DNA of 8,541 nt from an archaeon (GTDB taxonomy: Archaea; Halobacteriota; Syntropharchaeia; Alkanophagales; Methanospirareceae), in contig JASEFB010000079.1 in NCBI GenBank assembly GCA_030019325.1, positions 1-8,541 on the forward strand, read 5' to 3'. The first letter of the stretch is position 1. The number at the start of each line of letters is the position of its first letter. The position numbers and the translations under genes were made by a program. A model generated the notes under the pieces. That model did not search any database and had not been told where the DNA came from. It was given only the letters and a program-made list of their open reading frames with translations. This document shows, piece by piece, positions 1 to 7,005 of this stretch.

Positions 1-22
1 ATGGTAAATATTTTTCCTGACT

Positions 23-49
23 CTCTGTGTTCTCTGCGGGCTCCGCGGT
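23..49. repeat. Three contiguous degenerate 9-nt units (CTCYGYGKK type)
   Basis: The units CTCTGTGTT, CTCTGCGGG and CTCCGCGGT follow each other without a gap, in an otherwise AT-rich intergenic stretch upstream of the first gene. I see no coding role and no second copy in this window. The composition contrasts sharply with the flanks, which suggests a dispersed intergenic repeat; that is inference. Confidence 0.45.
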
Positions 50-97
50 AAATAAGTACTGTAGATGAAATGAAAAAAGCAAAACAAAAATCGAAAG

Positions 98-140
98 TTA
101 TTTTATTAATATGCCTAAATCGTTAAAGAGAAAGAGGTGA
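98..140 (+). promoter_or_regulatory. Putative TATA box and ribosome binding site of the GYD-like gene
   Basis: An AT-rich TATA-like element (TTATTTTATTAATAT) lies at about 98-112, preceded by CGAAAG as a possible BRE. About 25 nt downstream comes a strong Shine-Dalgarno match, GAGGTGA, at 134-140. That is 9 nt before the ATG at 150 and fixes the start. Confidence 0.5.
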
Positions 141-149
141 TAGAAAAAG

Positions 150-395
150 ATGTTGTTCATCACATGCGTGAGAGTTAACCCAGGTATGGCGGAGGAGGCG
201 AGAAAATTCGGTGACAAGATACTCCGGGAGCCGCCCAAAGGCGTCAAGTTCCTGCAAGTTTATCATACGCTGGGCAGGTATGACGCAATATGGATTTACG
301 AGGCGGAAGACGCAAAAGCGATCGAAGATCTCCTTCACCAAAGCAGGGATGTCGCAATAACTGAAACCTGGGTTGCATTTGCAAGGGAGACGTAA
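150..395 (+). CDS. Small GYD/DUF3303-like alpha-beta barrel protein
   Basis: An 81-residue protein with no signal peptide or membrane segment, so probably cytoplasmic. It has the layout of a single ferredoxin-like (dimeric alpha-beta barrel) domain: strand MLFITCVRV, helix at about 12-26, strand KFLQVYHTL, the turn GRYDAIWIYEA at about 42-52, a second helix, then the strand TETWVAF. The GRYDA turn is typical of GYD and DUF3303 proteins, small domains of unknown biochemical role. The ATG at 150 is supported by the GAGGTGA site 9 nt upstream. It stands alone, with its own promoter and a T-rich terminator after it. The fold-level assignment is fairly secure; no function can be given. Confidence 0.8.
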   Translation: MLFITCVRVNPGMAEEARKFGDKILREPPKGVKFLQVYHTLGRYDAIWIYEAEDAKAIEDLLHQSRDVAITETWVAFARET

Positions 396-407
396 AAGGG
401 GGATTGC

Positions 408-436
408 TTTTTATTTTCCTCTTTTTTATTTTTTCG
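408..436 (+). terminator. T-rich archaeal-type terminator
   Basis: Just after the stop of the GYD-like gene come several oligo-T runs (TTTTTATTTT, then CTTTTTTATTTTTTC) without an obvious stem. This fits archaeal intrinsic termination, which needs only U-tracts. Confidence 0.5.
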
Positions 437-481
437 AAGCAACACCAGGTATAATCTCATTCAAATGAAACACCACCAAAA

Positions 482-982
482 ATGAACGTAAAAGAATCCT
501 TTGGCAAAGCGATAACGGATAAGCGGACGTTGATTGCAATTATAGTGATAGCAATTGTATGGCGAACAGGCATAAGTTTGAATGGTGAGATAGCGCTCTG
601 GGAGAGCATATGTTCAGGCATAGCCCTTTTCATATTGGGCTGGGCTCTCTTTGCTTACGTATATCTCATGAGCAAGGAACTGAAGGGCTGGTTAGAAATG
701 AACAAGATTTACCAATGGATTGCAGTTAGTCTGGCCATGATAAACATTTATGTGATAGTTTACTACGGAATGAGATGGTATAGATTAACGGCCATTGGAG
801 GTTTAGAAGAAGCTTTGCTCCATCTGGATTTCCTCTTCAGAGATATACGATACATTGTGCTTGTGATATTCTATTGCGTGATGATATGGTTAGCAAAGTA
901 TCTGAAGAAGGTGCACGACGATTATTTAATACTGTCTAAAGGTTTGGAACATATACAAAAGACATTTCTTATTGTGTGGTGA
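482..982 (+). CDS. Hypothetical four-helix membrane protein
   Basis: A 166-residue protein not recognised as any known family. Four hydrophobic helices are visible at about 16-34, 43-63, 77-97 and 122-140, each ended by charged residues (for example KELKGW after helix 2 and KYLKKVHDD after helix 4). It is therefore probably an integral cytoplasmic-membrane protein with a short basic N-terminus and a charged C-terminal tail. The start has no Shine-Dalgarno site. A TATA-like GGTATAATC at about 449-457 lies some 28 nt upstream, so a leaderless mRNA starting at or near the ATG is likely. Its stop is 6 nt from the end of the convergent ATPase gene. The codon pattern and long hydrophobic runs make a real gene likely; its function is unknown. 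Confidence 0.65.
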   Translation: MNVKESFGKAITDKRTLIAIIVIAIVWRTGISLNGEIALWESICSGIALFILGWALFAYVYLMSKELKGWLEMNKIYQWIAVSLAMINIYVIVYYGMRWYRLTAIGGLEEALLHLDFLFRDIRYIVLVIFYCVMIWLAKYLKKVHDDYLILSKGLEHIQKTFLIVW

Positions 983-988
983 TATTAT

Positions 989-2377
989 TTACACGTATGG
1001 TGTAAGCTCCAATTTGAGATGGTCATCAACGATAGCAGAATCCTGACAATACAGACCCGTCTCCGGTCTTATACCATAGATTACAACCGAGTTATCAAGC
1101 ACTGTCAGCTTAAGATATGTATTTGATAAGTGCGTTAATTCTCCATGCAATAACAGTTTCGGATTTGTCCCGAGCACCGCAACGTTACCCGCCTCCCTCG
1201 TATCTGCCATCAAACGGGACAGCCATCTCACCATGGTTCCCAGCCGTCCACTCTCTTTCAAATGATAGGGATGCTCTAATATATCTGTCCCAATAGTGAT
1301 CAATACTGGAGCCTCTAACTCGGAAATGAAGCTCTCAATTTCACCAAAATCGGATGCTATTGACTCTCCCTCTAAAAATCGCACATTCTCTCGCTTCTCT
1401 GTTCCCTTTTTACCTGGTGCTACCTCAAAAAAGGTCACATACTTCTTATAATCCTCCTCGTTTACAAAAGGAAGCAGCTCCCTCCTTAACCCCTTTTCAT
1501 CCCATGCACAACCTGGAAGAGAGACGCAATGATTCCCTTGTTCTATGCTGTTTATGAGCATGAAAACAGTGAGCATCTGATATCCCCAGATTGACAGATC
1601 GTCACCGAACTCGATAACATTAAAGCTCCCCCGTCTGAGTCCTCCGCCTAAGACCCTGTCCAGGTCCTCACTCCCGGTAGATACGTATTTCTCACTGCTC
1701 GGGAAGGTTTTTATGATCAGTGGTCTCTTTATGCTCTTTCGCCTGAAAGGTTTAAGGTATTGAAACTCACCGTTCTCTAAAGTAAATGCATATCTCGGTT
1801 GATGTATACGGACACCTCTCAATTTCTCCAGTTTAAATTCTCGTGCCCTCCTGTAATCTATCAGTGGACGCTTGAGCGTTACTACTCCATCCACTATGAA
1901 ATCAAGAGATGTTGTTCCAAGTGTCTCAGATACAAGGATCAATTTCATTTCATTACGTCTTACCAATTGAGTTATTGAAGCTTCGAACATCTCATTCTTT
2001 TTCCCACCCATCTGTGAGGCTATCGCGTCCCAGCTATCAATTACCACGATAGCAGGTTTTCCTATTTGATCCAACCTTGAGTAAAGAAGGTCAGGGAAAG
2101 GCGCCACTCTCGGAACCCCTTCTGAGGAGGAATACATTTTCGTGACGTCCATCAAATTCAAAGGCTCGATGCACGCATCCAACCATGGGAATTGCTCGTA
2201 AAGGGTGGAGGTGGGAACTCTTGTCGAGAGATAAACAGCGTTTGCACAACCAAACATTCTTATTATTTCGAGGGAAAGTATTGTCTTCCCTGTCCCCGGC
2301 GCTCCCTTTATCAGCAGTGAGAATCCCCTCTCCTTTGACAGTGCCCCTACCAATTCTGGCGGTATCTTTTCTTTCAT
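989..2377 (-). CDS. GvpD-like / KaiC-family two-domain P-loop ATPase
   Basis: A 462-residue RecA-superfamily protein. Domain 1 has an intact Walker A, GAPGTGKT at 25-32, a Walker B-like AIVVID at 109-114, and the KaiC-like basic stretch ending KLRG at about 177-188. The region STRVPTSTLYEQFPWL at 51-66 strongly recalls the GvpD P-loop family, whose founder represses gas vesicle genes in haloarchaea. Domain 2 begins with a KaiC-type STGSEDLDRVLGGGLRRG at 233-250, but its nucleotide loop reads IEFGDDLSIWG, with no GKT. Domain 2 is therefore probably a non-hydrolysing structural or regulatory half. No gas vesicle genes are nearby, so a general regulatory ATPase role is inferred, not shown. The start is the final ATG of an ATGAA repeat; the in-frame TGA upstream excludes a longer form. 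Confidence 0.85.
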   Translation of the reverse strand: MKEKIPPELVGALSKERGFSLLIKGAPGTGKTILSLEIIRMFGCANAVYLSTRVPTSTLYEQFPWLDACIEPLNLMDVTKMYSSSEGVPRVAPFPDLLYSRLDQIGKPAIVVIDSWDAIASQMGGKKNEMFEASITQLVRRNEMKLILVSETLGTTSLDFIVDGVVTLKRPLIDYRRAREFKLEKLRGVRIHQPRYAFTLENGEFQYLKPFRRKSIKRPLIIKTFPSSEKYVSTGSEDLDRVLGGGLRRGSFNVIEFGDDLSIWGYQMLTVFMLINSIEQGNHCVSLPGCAWDEKGLRRELLPFVNEEDYKKYVTFFEVAPGKKGTEKRENVRFLEGESIASDFGEIESFISELEAPVLITIGTDILEHPYHLKESGRLGTMVRWLSRLMADTREAGNVAVLGTNPKLLLHGELTHLSNTYLKLTVLDNSVVIYGIRPETGLYCQDSAIVDDHLKLELTPYV

Positions 2378-2416
2378 TTCATTTCATTTCATTTCATTTC
2401 ATTTCATTTCATTTCA
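2372..2416. repeat. Perfect (TTTCA)9 / (TGAAA)9 microsatellite at the ATPase start codon
   Basis: Nine uninterrupted TTTCA units on the plus strand. Read on the minus strand with the next base, they give nine ATGs spaced 5 nt apart, the last of which (2377-2375) is the start codon of the GvpD-like gene. Each upstream ATG reads ATG AAA TGA, so its stop overlaps the following ATG. No Shine-Dalgarno sequence is visible in or just before the repeat. Changes in copy number would alter leader length and the number of decoy starts, but not the gene's own frame. Confidence 0.9.
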
Positions 2417-2454
2417 TCGTTCACAAAAAATTAATTTACTATTTCTGTTTTGCT

Positions 2455-2466
2455 CATAAATTTAAA
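2455..2466 (-). promoter_or_regulatory. Putative TATA box of the GvpD-like gene
   Basis: Read on the minus strand, TTTAAATTTATG is a fair archaeal TATA element. Transcription would begin near 2434, giving a leader of roughly 57 nt that is mostly the ATGAA repeat. The position is inferred from spacing only. Confidence 0.35.
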
Positions 2467-2475
2467 GGATCTGGG

Positions 2476-2522
2476 ATATATAAATATTAAAGGAGCCATC
2501 CAACTTCTTTTAAAACGGGTGA
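2476..2522 (+). promoter_or_regulatory. TATA box and ribosome binding site of the CBS gene
   Basis: ATATATAAATATTAA at 2476-2490 is a strong archaeal TATA box preceded by a purine-rich GGG. The expected start near 2507 leaves a leader of about 20 nt containing GGGTGA (2517-2522), placed 4 nt before the ATG at 2527. Confidence 0.6.
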
Positions 2523-2526
2523 AAAA

Positions 2527-3333
2527 ATGAAAGTCCGCGAGATAATGAGCCGTCCGATCATCACCGAAGATGAAGATGCCTCTATTACAGAAGTAGTGAA
2601 GGACATGGCAGAACTGGGCATTGGCAGTGTGGTCATCACCTCGGAAGGCAAACCCATGGGGATTATTACCGAGCGTGACATCGCATTAAAAGTCTTATTG
2701 GCGAATAAACGGGCAAATGAGGTAAAAGCAAAAGAGATAATGTCTTCCCCACTGGTCACTATCGAGCCCGACGCCTCGATAGAAGAAGCAAGTGCAATTG
2801 CGGCGAAGAAGCGTATAAAAAGGCTGCCCGTGGTTGAAAACGGCGTGCTCGTAGGTATAGTAAGCGTTAGAAACATATTGACACTAAAGCCCGAGTATGT
2901 GAAGCGATTCTATCCAGAGGTGCGTCTCTTAGCCAGTGGTTGGACTCTTGATAGACTTGAGAGGGTGTTAAGCGAGGGTGAAGTATGTTTAGCGGGAAAC
3001 CATCTTCTGAGCTACAAGCAAAGACTGAAAGACGTCTATGATGAACTGGGTGAACTCGTCAGTTATTATGTAGATGATGAGGAGCTCACGGATATATTTG
3101 AGAGCATGGAGCAGTTCTGTCAAGAGGTTAAGGGTAAAGGAGAAGGCAAGATGGAGATTTCTGTGGAGGAGCAAAGAATGAAGTTAAATAAGATATTGAG
3201 AAAATTCAGGCATACCACCTTTGTAAGGAAGCAACAAGCAATCTCCAGCTTCGCCGGGGATTTGTGGTTAGCTGATTATCGACATCGCAAAGGCAAAGAG
3301 CCTCTATTGCCTTTTAAAAGAACTCGACCGTAG
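2527..3333 (+). CDS. CBS-pair protein with helical C-terminal region
   Basis: A 268-residue cytoplasmic protein. Two CBS motifs form a Bateman module: residues 1-58 (VREIMSRPIIT, then GIITERDI) and 68-122 (AKEIMSSPLVTI, then GIVSVRNIL). Such pairs usually bind adenine nucleotides and act as energy or ligand sensors. Residues 125-228 are charged and mainly helical (for example YDELGELVSYYVDDEELTDIFESMEQ) and match nothing I can name; this part may be the effector or a dimerisation region. A good GGGTGA site supports the start. The last 20 residues (ADYRHRKGKEPLLPFKRTRP) look atypical, and the +1 frame reads more like protein from 3272 on, so a frameshift near the 3' end is possible. It is divergent from the ATPase gene and probably monocistronic. 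Confidence 0.85.
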   Translation: MKVREIMSRPIITEDEDASITEVVKDMAELGIGSVVITSEGKPMGIITERDIALKVLLANKRANEVKAKEIMSSPLVTIEPDASIEEASAIAAKKRIKRLPVVENGVLVGIVSVRNILTLKPEYVKRFYPEVRLLASGWTLDRLERVLSEGEVCLAGNHLLSYKQRLKDVYDELGELVSYYVDDEELTDIFESMEQFCQEVKGKGEGKMEISVEEQRMKLNKILRKFRHTTFVRKQQAISSFAGDLWLADYRHRKGKEPLLPFKRTRP

Positions 3334-3360
3334 TGATGGAGGGATTAGAAAAGGCGTTAA

Positions 3361-4632
3361 TTATATCTTCCTTTGATTCTCACCTCCTGTTATCACATCC
3401 TCATAGAGTTTAATTGTATGCTCTGCGATTTTATCCCAGGTGAGATACTTTTCGATGCATTTCCTACCTCTTTTACCCATCTCCCGCGCTCTTCCTCTAT
3501 CTTTAAGCAAATTGCATATCTCCCATGCGAGGTCTGCGAAATTGCTGCCATCAGTGAGAATGCCGGTTTGGTCACGGCCTGAAGGGATTATATGGTCACA
3601 GGAGTAACAAACGCCCTTAGAGCCAAGTATAACCGGTTTCTTCATCGCCATCGCCTCTAAAGAGATGATGCTACAAGATTCGCGGAGCGTAGGGCAAATA
3701 ACTGCGTCACAAGCGCCGTAATGTACTACCCTTTCTTCTTCCGTCACACACTCAAACCTCGTCTTTATCTTATCGCTCAGTCCCAAATCGGTTATTAAAT
3801 TGAACACCTCCTGCTCGAACTCACCCCTTCCCAGAATGACCAGTTTTACCTCCGGATGCTTGCTCGTCACCAATTGCATCGCCTTTACCAAGTTTATGGT
3901 GCCACTGATCTGGGATAACTCACCGATGAAAAGCAGCATCTTCTCCTCAGGTTCAATCCCGTATCTGCTCCTCAATTCCTTAATTGCTTCAGGCTTTACC
4001 ATAGTTGGATCGTATTTATCTAAATTGACGGCACTCCAACATACGGCTATCTTCGTCGCGTCAAATCCATGCATCGTGAGATACTCATGTCTGGGATAAC
4101 ATACGGTTATTACACGATCAGCGACCTTAGCAGCAGCTTTTTCAATATGACGAATAACCGATGATCCTCCAACAAGTGGTGATCGAACCCCTTCGGTTGA
4201 ATGAAGGTGGAAAACAAAGGGTAAATTGGTCTCTTGCTTTATCAGTATCCCGGCTATTGCACTGTGCCAGTCGTGTGCGGAGATTATATCAAACGCTAAA
4301 CCCTCTTTTTTAATAAGCTGGTTAACAAATTTAGTCGCGCTGAGGATGTTGTGGATAAACACGTCGTTGAAGAATTTGATCCCCGTGCCTGATATCAGCA
4401 GATCTTCCTTGGTGAGCAACTGGGGCAGTATGTTGCTTCCATTCACGAGCAGTGGTCTATTCACATCTATGCCTTTTACCGTCTCCCTCGTCTTCAATGT
4501 CCCATCATTCATCGTAAACACGGAAATATCGTGACCCCGCTTCTTCATCGCCTGGCATATATTCTCCGCATACGTCCCCACGCCGCTGACTATCATCGGC
4601 GGATACTCCCACACGAAGAAACCAATCCTCAT
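3361..4632 (-). CDS. Divergent GT4 glycosyltransferase paralogue, possibly catalytically impaired
   Basis: A 423-residue protein with the GT-B fold of GT4/glycogen-synthase-like enzymes, clearly a tandem duplicate of the gene upstream (shared MRIGFFVWEYPP start, GTYAENIC, IKFFNDV, HLHSTE, VKLVILG, DQTGI). The E-x7-E pair (E318/E326) and HDW at 120-122 remain. However, residues that normally hold the sugar nucleotide differ: the glycine loop is SG rather than GG (S16), the GRxxxxKG motif has become GELSQISG (E238 and S243 replace Arg and Lys), NG is SA (200-201), and PFG is SCS (319-321). It also holds about twice as many cysteines as its twin, including CYSC at 342-345. It may be inactive, regulatory, or use another donor. 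The start lies 2 nt after the upstream stop, with GGA about 8 nt before, which implies translational coupling. Confidence 0.85.
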   Translation of the reverse strand: MRIGFFVWEYPPMIVSGVGTYAENICQAMKKRGHDISVFTMNDGTLKTRETVKGIDVNRPLLVNGSNILPQLLTKEDLLISGTGIKFFNDVFIHNILSATKFVNQLIKKEGLAFDIISAHDWHSAIAGILIKQETNLPFVFHLHSTEGVRSPLVGGSSVIRHIEKAAAKVADRVITVCYPRHEYLTMHGFDATKIAVCWSAVNLDKYDPTMVKPEAIKELRSRYGIEPEEKMLLFIGELSQISGTINLVKAMQLVTSKHPEVKLVILGRGEFEQEVFNLITDLGLSDKIKTRFECVTEEERVVHYGACDAVICPTLRESCSIISLEAMAMKKPVILGSKGVCYSCDHIIPSGRDQTGILTDGSNFADLAWEICNLLKDRGRAREMGKRGRKCIEKYLTWDKIAEHTIKLYEDVITGGENQRKI

Positions 4633-4634
4633 AC

Positions 4635-5888
4635 TTATCTTCCAACTCCCTTTATCACGTCTTCATATATCCCAATCGTACGTGCGGCGATTTTGTCCCA
4701 GGTGAAATGCTGTATCACTCGTTTCCTGCCTCTTTTACCCATCTCTTTCGCTCCTTCTATGTCCTCAAGGAGAGAATTCACCCCCCAGGCTATATCCACA
4801 GAATTGCTGCCATCAACATGAATGCCGGTTTGGTCAGGCCCGGAAGGGATAACAAAATCCCGGAATCCACTGGTGCCTCTGGCGCCAACTACAACGGGCT
4901 TCTCCATCGCCATCGCCTCTAAGGCAATGATCCCAAACGGCTCGTACATAGAAGGGGCAACAAATAGATCGCAGGCACCGTAATGCAATATCCGTTCTTT
5001 CTCGGGTACGAACTCAAACCTCGTCTTCACCCTATCCCCAACCTTCAAGACGTTTATCAGATCGGAAATACTTCGCTCTAACTCCCCTTTTCCAAGTATA
5101 ACCAGTTTCGCCTCTGGATGCTTGCTGATGACCATAGGCATTGCTTTTACCAGGTTCATGATACCTTTTACCGCGGTCAACCGTCCAACAAAGAGTATCA
5201 TCCGCTCCTCTGGACTAACCCCATATCTGCCCCTCAAACCCGCGATATCCTCTTTTGAGAGCTTGTATGGATCATATTTCGCCACGTTAATGCCATTCCA
5301 GCAGACCTTTATTTTATCGGGGTCGAAGCCATGCCTTATAAGATCTTCTTGCATCGGATAGCTTACCGTTATAATCCCATCAGCTACCTCACCTGAGGTC
5401 TTTTCGATATGCGTAACCGTCTCTGAGCCACCATTGAGTGCACGACCCCATTCGGTTGAATGGAGGTGGAAGACGAAGGGGAGACCCGTCTCCCGCTTTG
5501 CCATTATCCCCGCCATCGCGCTCAGCCAGTCATGTGCGCAGATTATATCAAACGTATATCCCTCCTTCCTTACAAGTTCGTTAACAAATTTAGTCGCGCT
5601 GAGGATGTTGTATATAAGCACGTCGTTGAAGAACTTTATTCCTGTACCCCATCTTCTCAGGTCTTCGGTCATGCAGAGCGGAAGTATGCTGCTCCCCTCC
5701 ACGAGCATCGGTCTGTTAACATCAATGCCTTTCAACGTCTCCCTCGTCTTTAATGTCCCGTCGTTCAGGGTAAATACCGAGACGTCATGTCCCAGCTTCA
5801 CCATTTCCGGGCATATATTCTCCGCATACGTTCCCAAGCCACCAACAATCCTCGGCGGATATTCCCACACGAAAAATCCAATTCTCAT
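4635..5888 (-). CDS. GT4 glycosyltransferase, glycogen-synthase-like
   Basis: A 417-residue GT-B fold retaining glycosyltransferase. N-terminal domain: MRIGFFVWEYPP, glycine loop GGLGTY (16-21), HDW (119-121), HLHSTEWGR (141-149). C-terminal domain: VCWNGIN (195-201), VGRLTAVKG with Arg236 and Lys241 that contact donor phosphates, and the E-x7-E motif in YEPFGIIALEA (E316/E324). All key GT4/GT5-type residues are present, so an active enzyme using a nucleotide-diphosphate sugar is expected. Glycogen or another alpha-glucan is the likely product, but acceptor and donor cannot be read from sequence. It is the first gene of a two-gene operon with its degenerate twin. A divergent GalT-like enzyme across the shared promoter supports a sugar-nucleotide pathway. 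The promoter TATA lies some 20-25 nt before the ATG, so the mRNA is probably leaderless or nearly so. Confidence 0.9.
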   Translation of the reverse strand: MRIGFFVWEYPPRIVGGLGTYAENICPEMVKLGHDVSVFTLNDGTLKTRETLKGIDVNRPMLVEGSSILPLCMTEDLRRWGTGIKFFNDVLIYNILSATKFVNELVRKEGYTFDIICAHDWLSAMAGIMAKRETGLPFVFHLHSTEWGRALNGGSETVTHIEKTSGEVADGIITVSYPMQEDLIRHGFDPDKIKVCWNGINVAKYDPYKLSKEDIAGLRGRYGVSPEERMILFVGRLTAVKGIMNLVKAMPMVISKHPEAKLVILGKGELERSISDLINVLKVGDRVKTRFEFVPEKERILHYGACDLFVAPSMYEPFGIIALEAMAMEKPVVVGARGTSGFRDFVIPSGPDQTGIHVDGSNSVDIAWGVNSLLEDIEGAKEMGKRGRKRVIQHFTWDKIAARTIGIYEDVIKGVGR

Positions 5889-5902
5889 TGTATAACCCTT
5901 TT

Positions 5903-5919
5903 AATTATATAATATAATT
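5903..5919. promoter_or_regulatory. Near-palindromic shared TATA element between divergent sugar genes
   Basis: AATTATA and TATAATT flank a central TAA, so the element reads as a TATA box on both strands. It sits about 20 nt from the GT4 start on the minus strand and about 35-45 nt from the GalT-like start on the plus strand. It is the only promoter-like sequence in the short gap, which suggests one bidirectional promoter. Confidence 0.5.
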
Positions 5920-5952
5920 TGGAGATTTAATAATATTTCTTTGCTTAAAGAC

Positions 5953-7005
5953 ATGATCTCCAAAATAACTGAGCTTGACAAAATGGTTGACCAGCTCGCA
6001 CAAGAGAGCAGAGAGTTGTTTACCCGCTTTTATTCGTTTGATATTTCCACGAGCAGCCTCGTGATCCCCAAGGAGATGGAGGATTGGGTGATAGAGCGGT
6101 TTGGCTCTCTTGAGCGAGTCGAACGTCAGCGAATAGTATCCATCAAGAACAAATTTACGGGAGAGCATAGCTTGTTTAACGAGTTAAGGCTCGATAGACC
6201 TATCGAATCGAAGGCTGTGATCGAATTAGCAGAGCTTAAAGAGACGAAGAATTGTACCTTTTGTAAACCCGAAACGCACACCCCTGCAGATACGTTCGGC
6301 AGGGTAAGAGGGGAATATTCTATTACGGCGAGTAACATAGCAAAGTATGATTCTTACCATAGCTTAATCATCTTCAATGAACATAATCCGTTAGAGATAA
6401 GAAGGGAATGGATAGCGGACTATTTAAGGACCGCAGAGCGCTGGTTTGAGGAAGTTTCTGAGTCCCGGGGAAGAAAGTTGCACAAGTTCTTCCTCTGGAA
6501 TTGTCTCTGGAGAAGTGCTGCTTCGATTATCCATGGTCATATGCAAGTAACCGCTACTGAGGAGCAATATGGGAAACTGGAGGTGTTAGAAAAAATCGCC
6601 GCAGATTATAAAAGAACATTTAATGCATCGTATTTTGATGATTTATACCGGGTTCATAAGAGTTTAGGGCTTGCGAGTGAGAATAAGGGAGAAAGAATTT
6701 TAGTTTATCTGACGCCAGTAAAAGAGAAAGAGATTTTTGTCATCAGTCGAGCGACGAAGAGCGATGAAATGGCAGACACCATTTCTAAATTATTGAGCTC
6801 TTATTTACAAATGGGTGTGCAATCGTTCAATCTTGCAATCTTCCCATTGGGAGAGTATCATATTGTTAGGCTCCTGGATCGAGGTTCTTTGGAGGATAGG
6901 AATTCGGATATAGGTGCTATGGAACTGTACGCGGCGTCTGTTATTGCCACCGACCCCTTTAAGTTAGCACAGACTTCAGGGCTTGCAGGTAAGCCCCTCC
7001 GGTAA
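5953..7005 (+). CDS. Galactose-1-phosphate uridylyltransferase-like HIT-superfamily enzyme
   Basis: A 350-residue GalT-like protein. The active-site histidine motif is SIIHGHMQ at 191-198: H194-x-H196-x-Q198, where the second His is the expected covalent nucleotidyl carrier. A CTFC pair at 101-104 probably binds zinc, as in GalT. The segment RVRGEYSITASNIAKYDSYHSLIIFNEHNP matches the nucleotide-sugar-binding half, and N183 lies where GalT has its conserved Asn ahead of the HxH motif. The family transfers nucleotide monophosphate between sugar phosphates, or works as a nucleotide-sugar phosphorylase; which substrate applies here is open. I start at ATG 5953; an in-frame TTG at 5941 would add four residues (MLKD). 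Neither has a well-spaced Shine-Dalgarno site. The stop lies inside a hairpin of the downstream repeat cluster, so the last few residues may derive from it. Confidence 0.85.
   Translation: MISKITELDKMVDQLAQESRELFTRFYSFDISTSSLVIPKEMEDWVIERFGSLERVERQRIVSIKNKFTGEHSLFNELRLDRPIESKAVIELAELKETKNCTFCKPETHTPADTFGRVRGEYSITASNIAKYDSYHSLIIFNEHNPLEIRREWIADYLRTAERWFEEVSESRGRKLHKFFLWNCLWRSAASIIHGHMQVTATEEQYGKLEVLEKIAADYKRTFNASYFDDLYRVHKSLGLASENKGERILVYLTPVKEKEIFVISRATKSDEMADTISKLLSSYLQMGVQSFNLAIFPLGEYHIVRLLDRGSLEDRNSDIGAMELYAASVIATDPFKLAQTSGLAGKPLR

Noticed and set aside
2185..2490. Plus-strand open frame with repeated FISFHF residues.
   Set aside because: It lies antisense to the GvpD-like gene start; the repeat peptide is only the TTTCA microsatellite translated.
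5434..5895. Long plus-strand open frame over the GT4 gene.
   Set aside because: It is antisense to a clearly recognisable GT4 protein and has a serine/proline-rich shadow composition.
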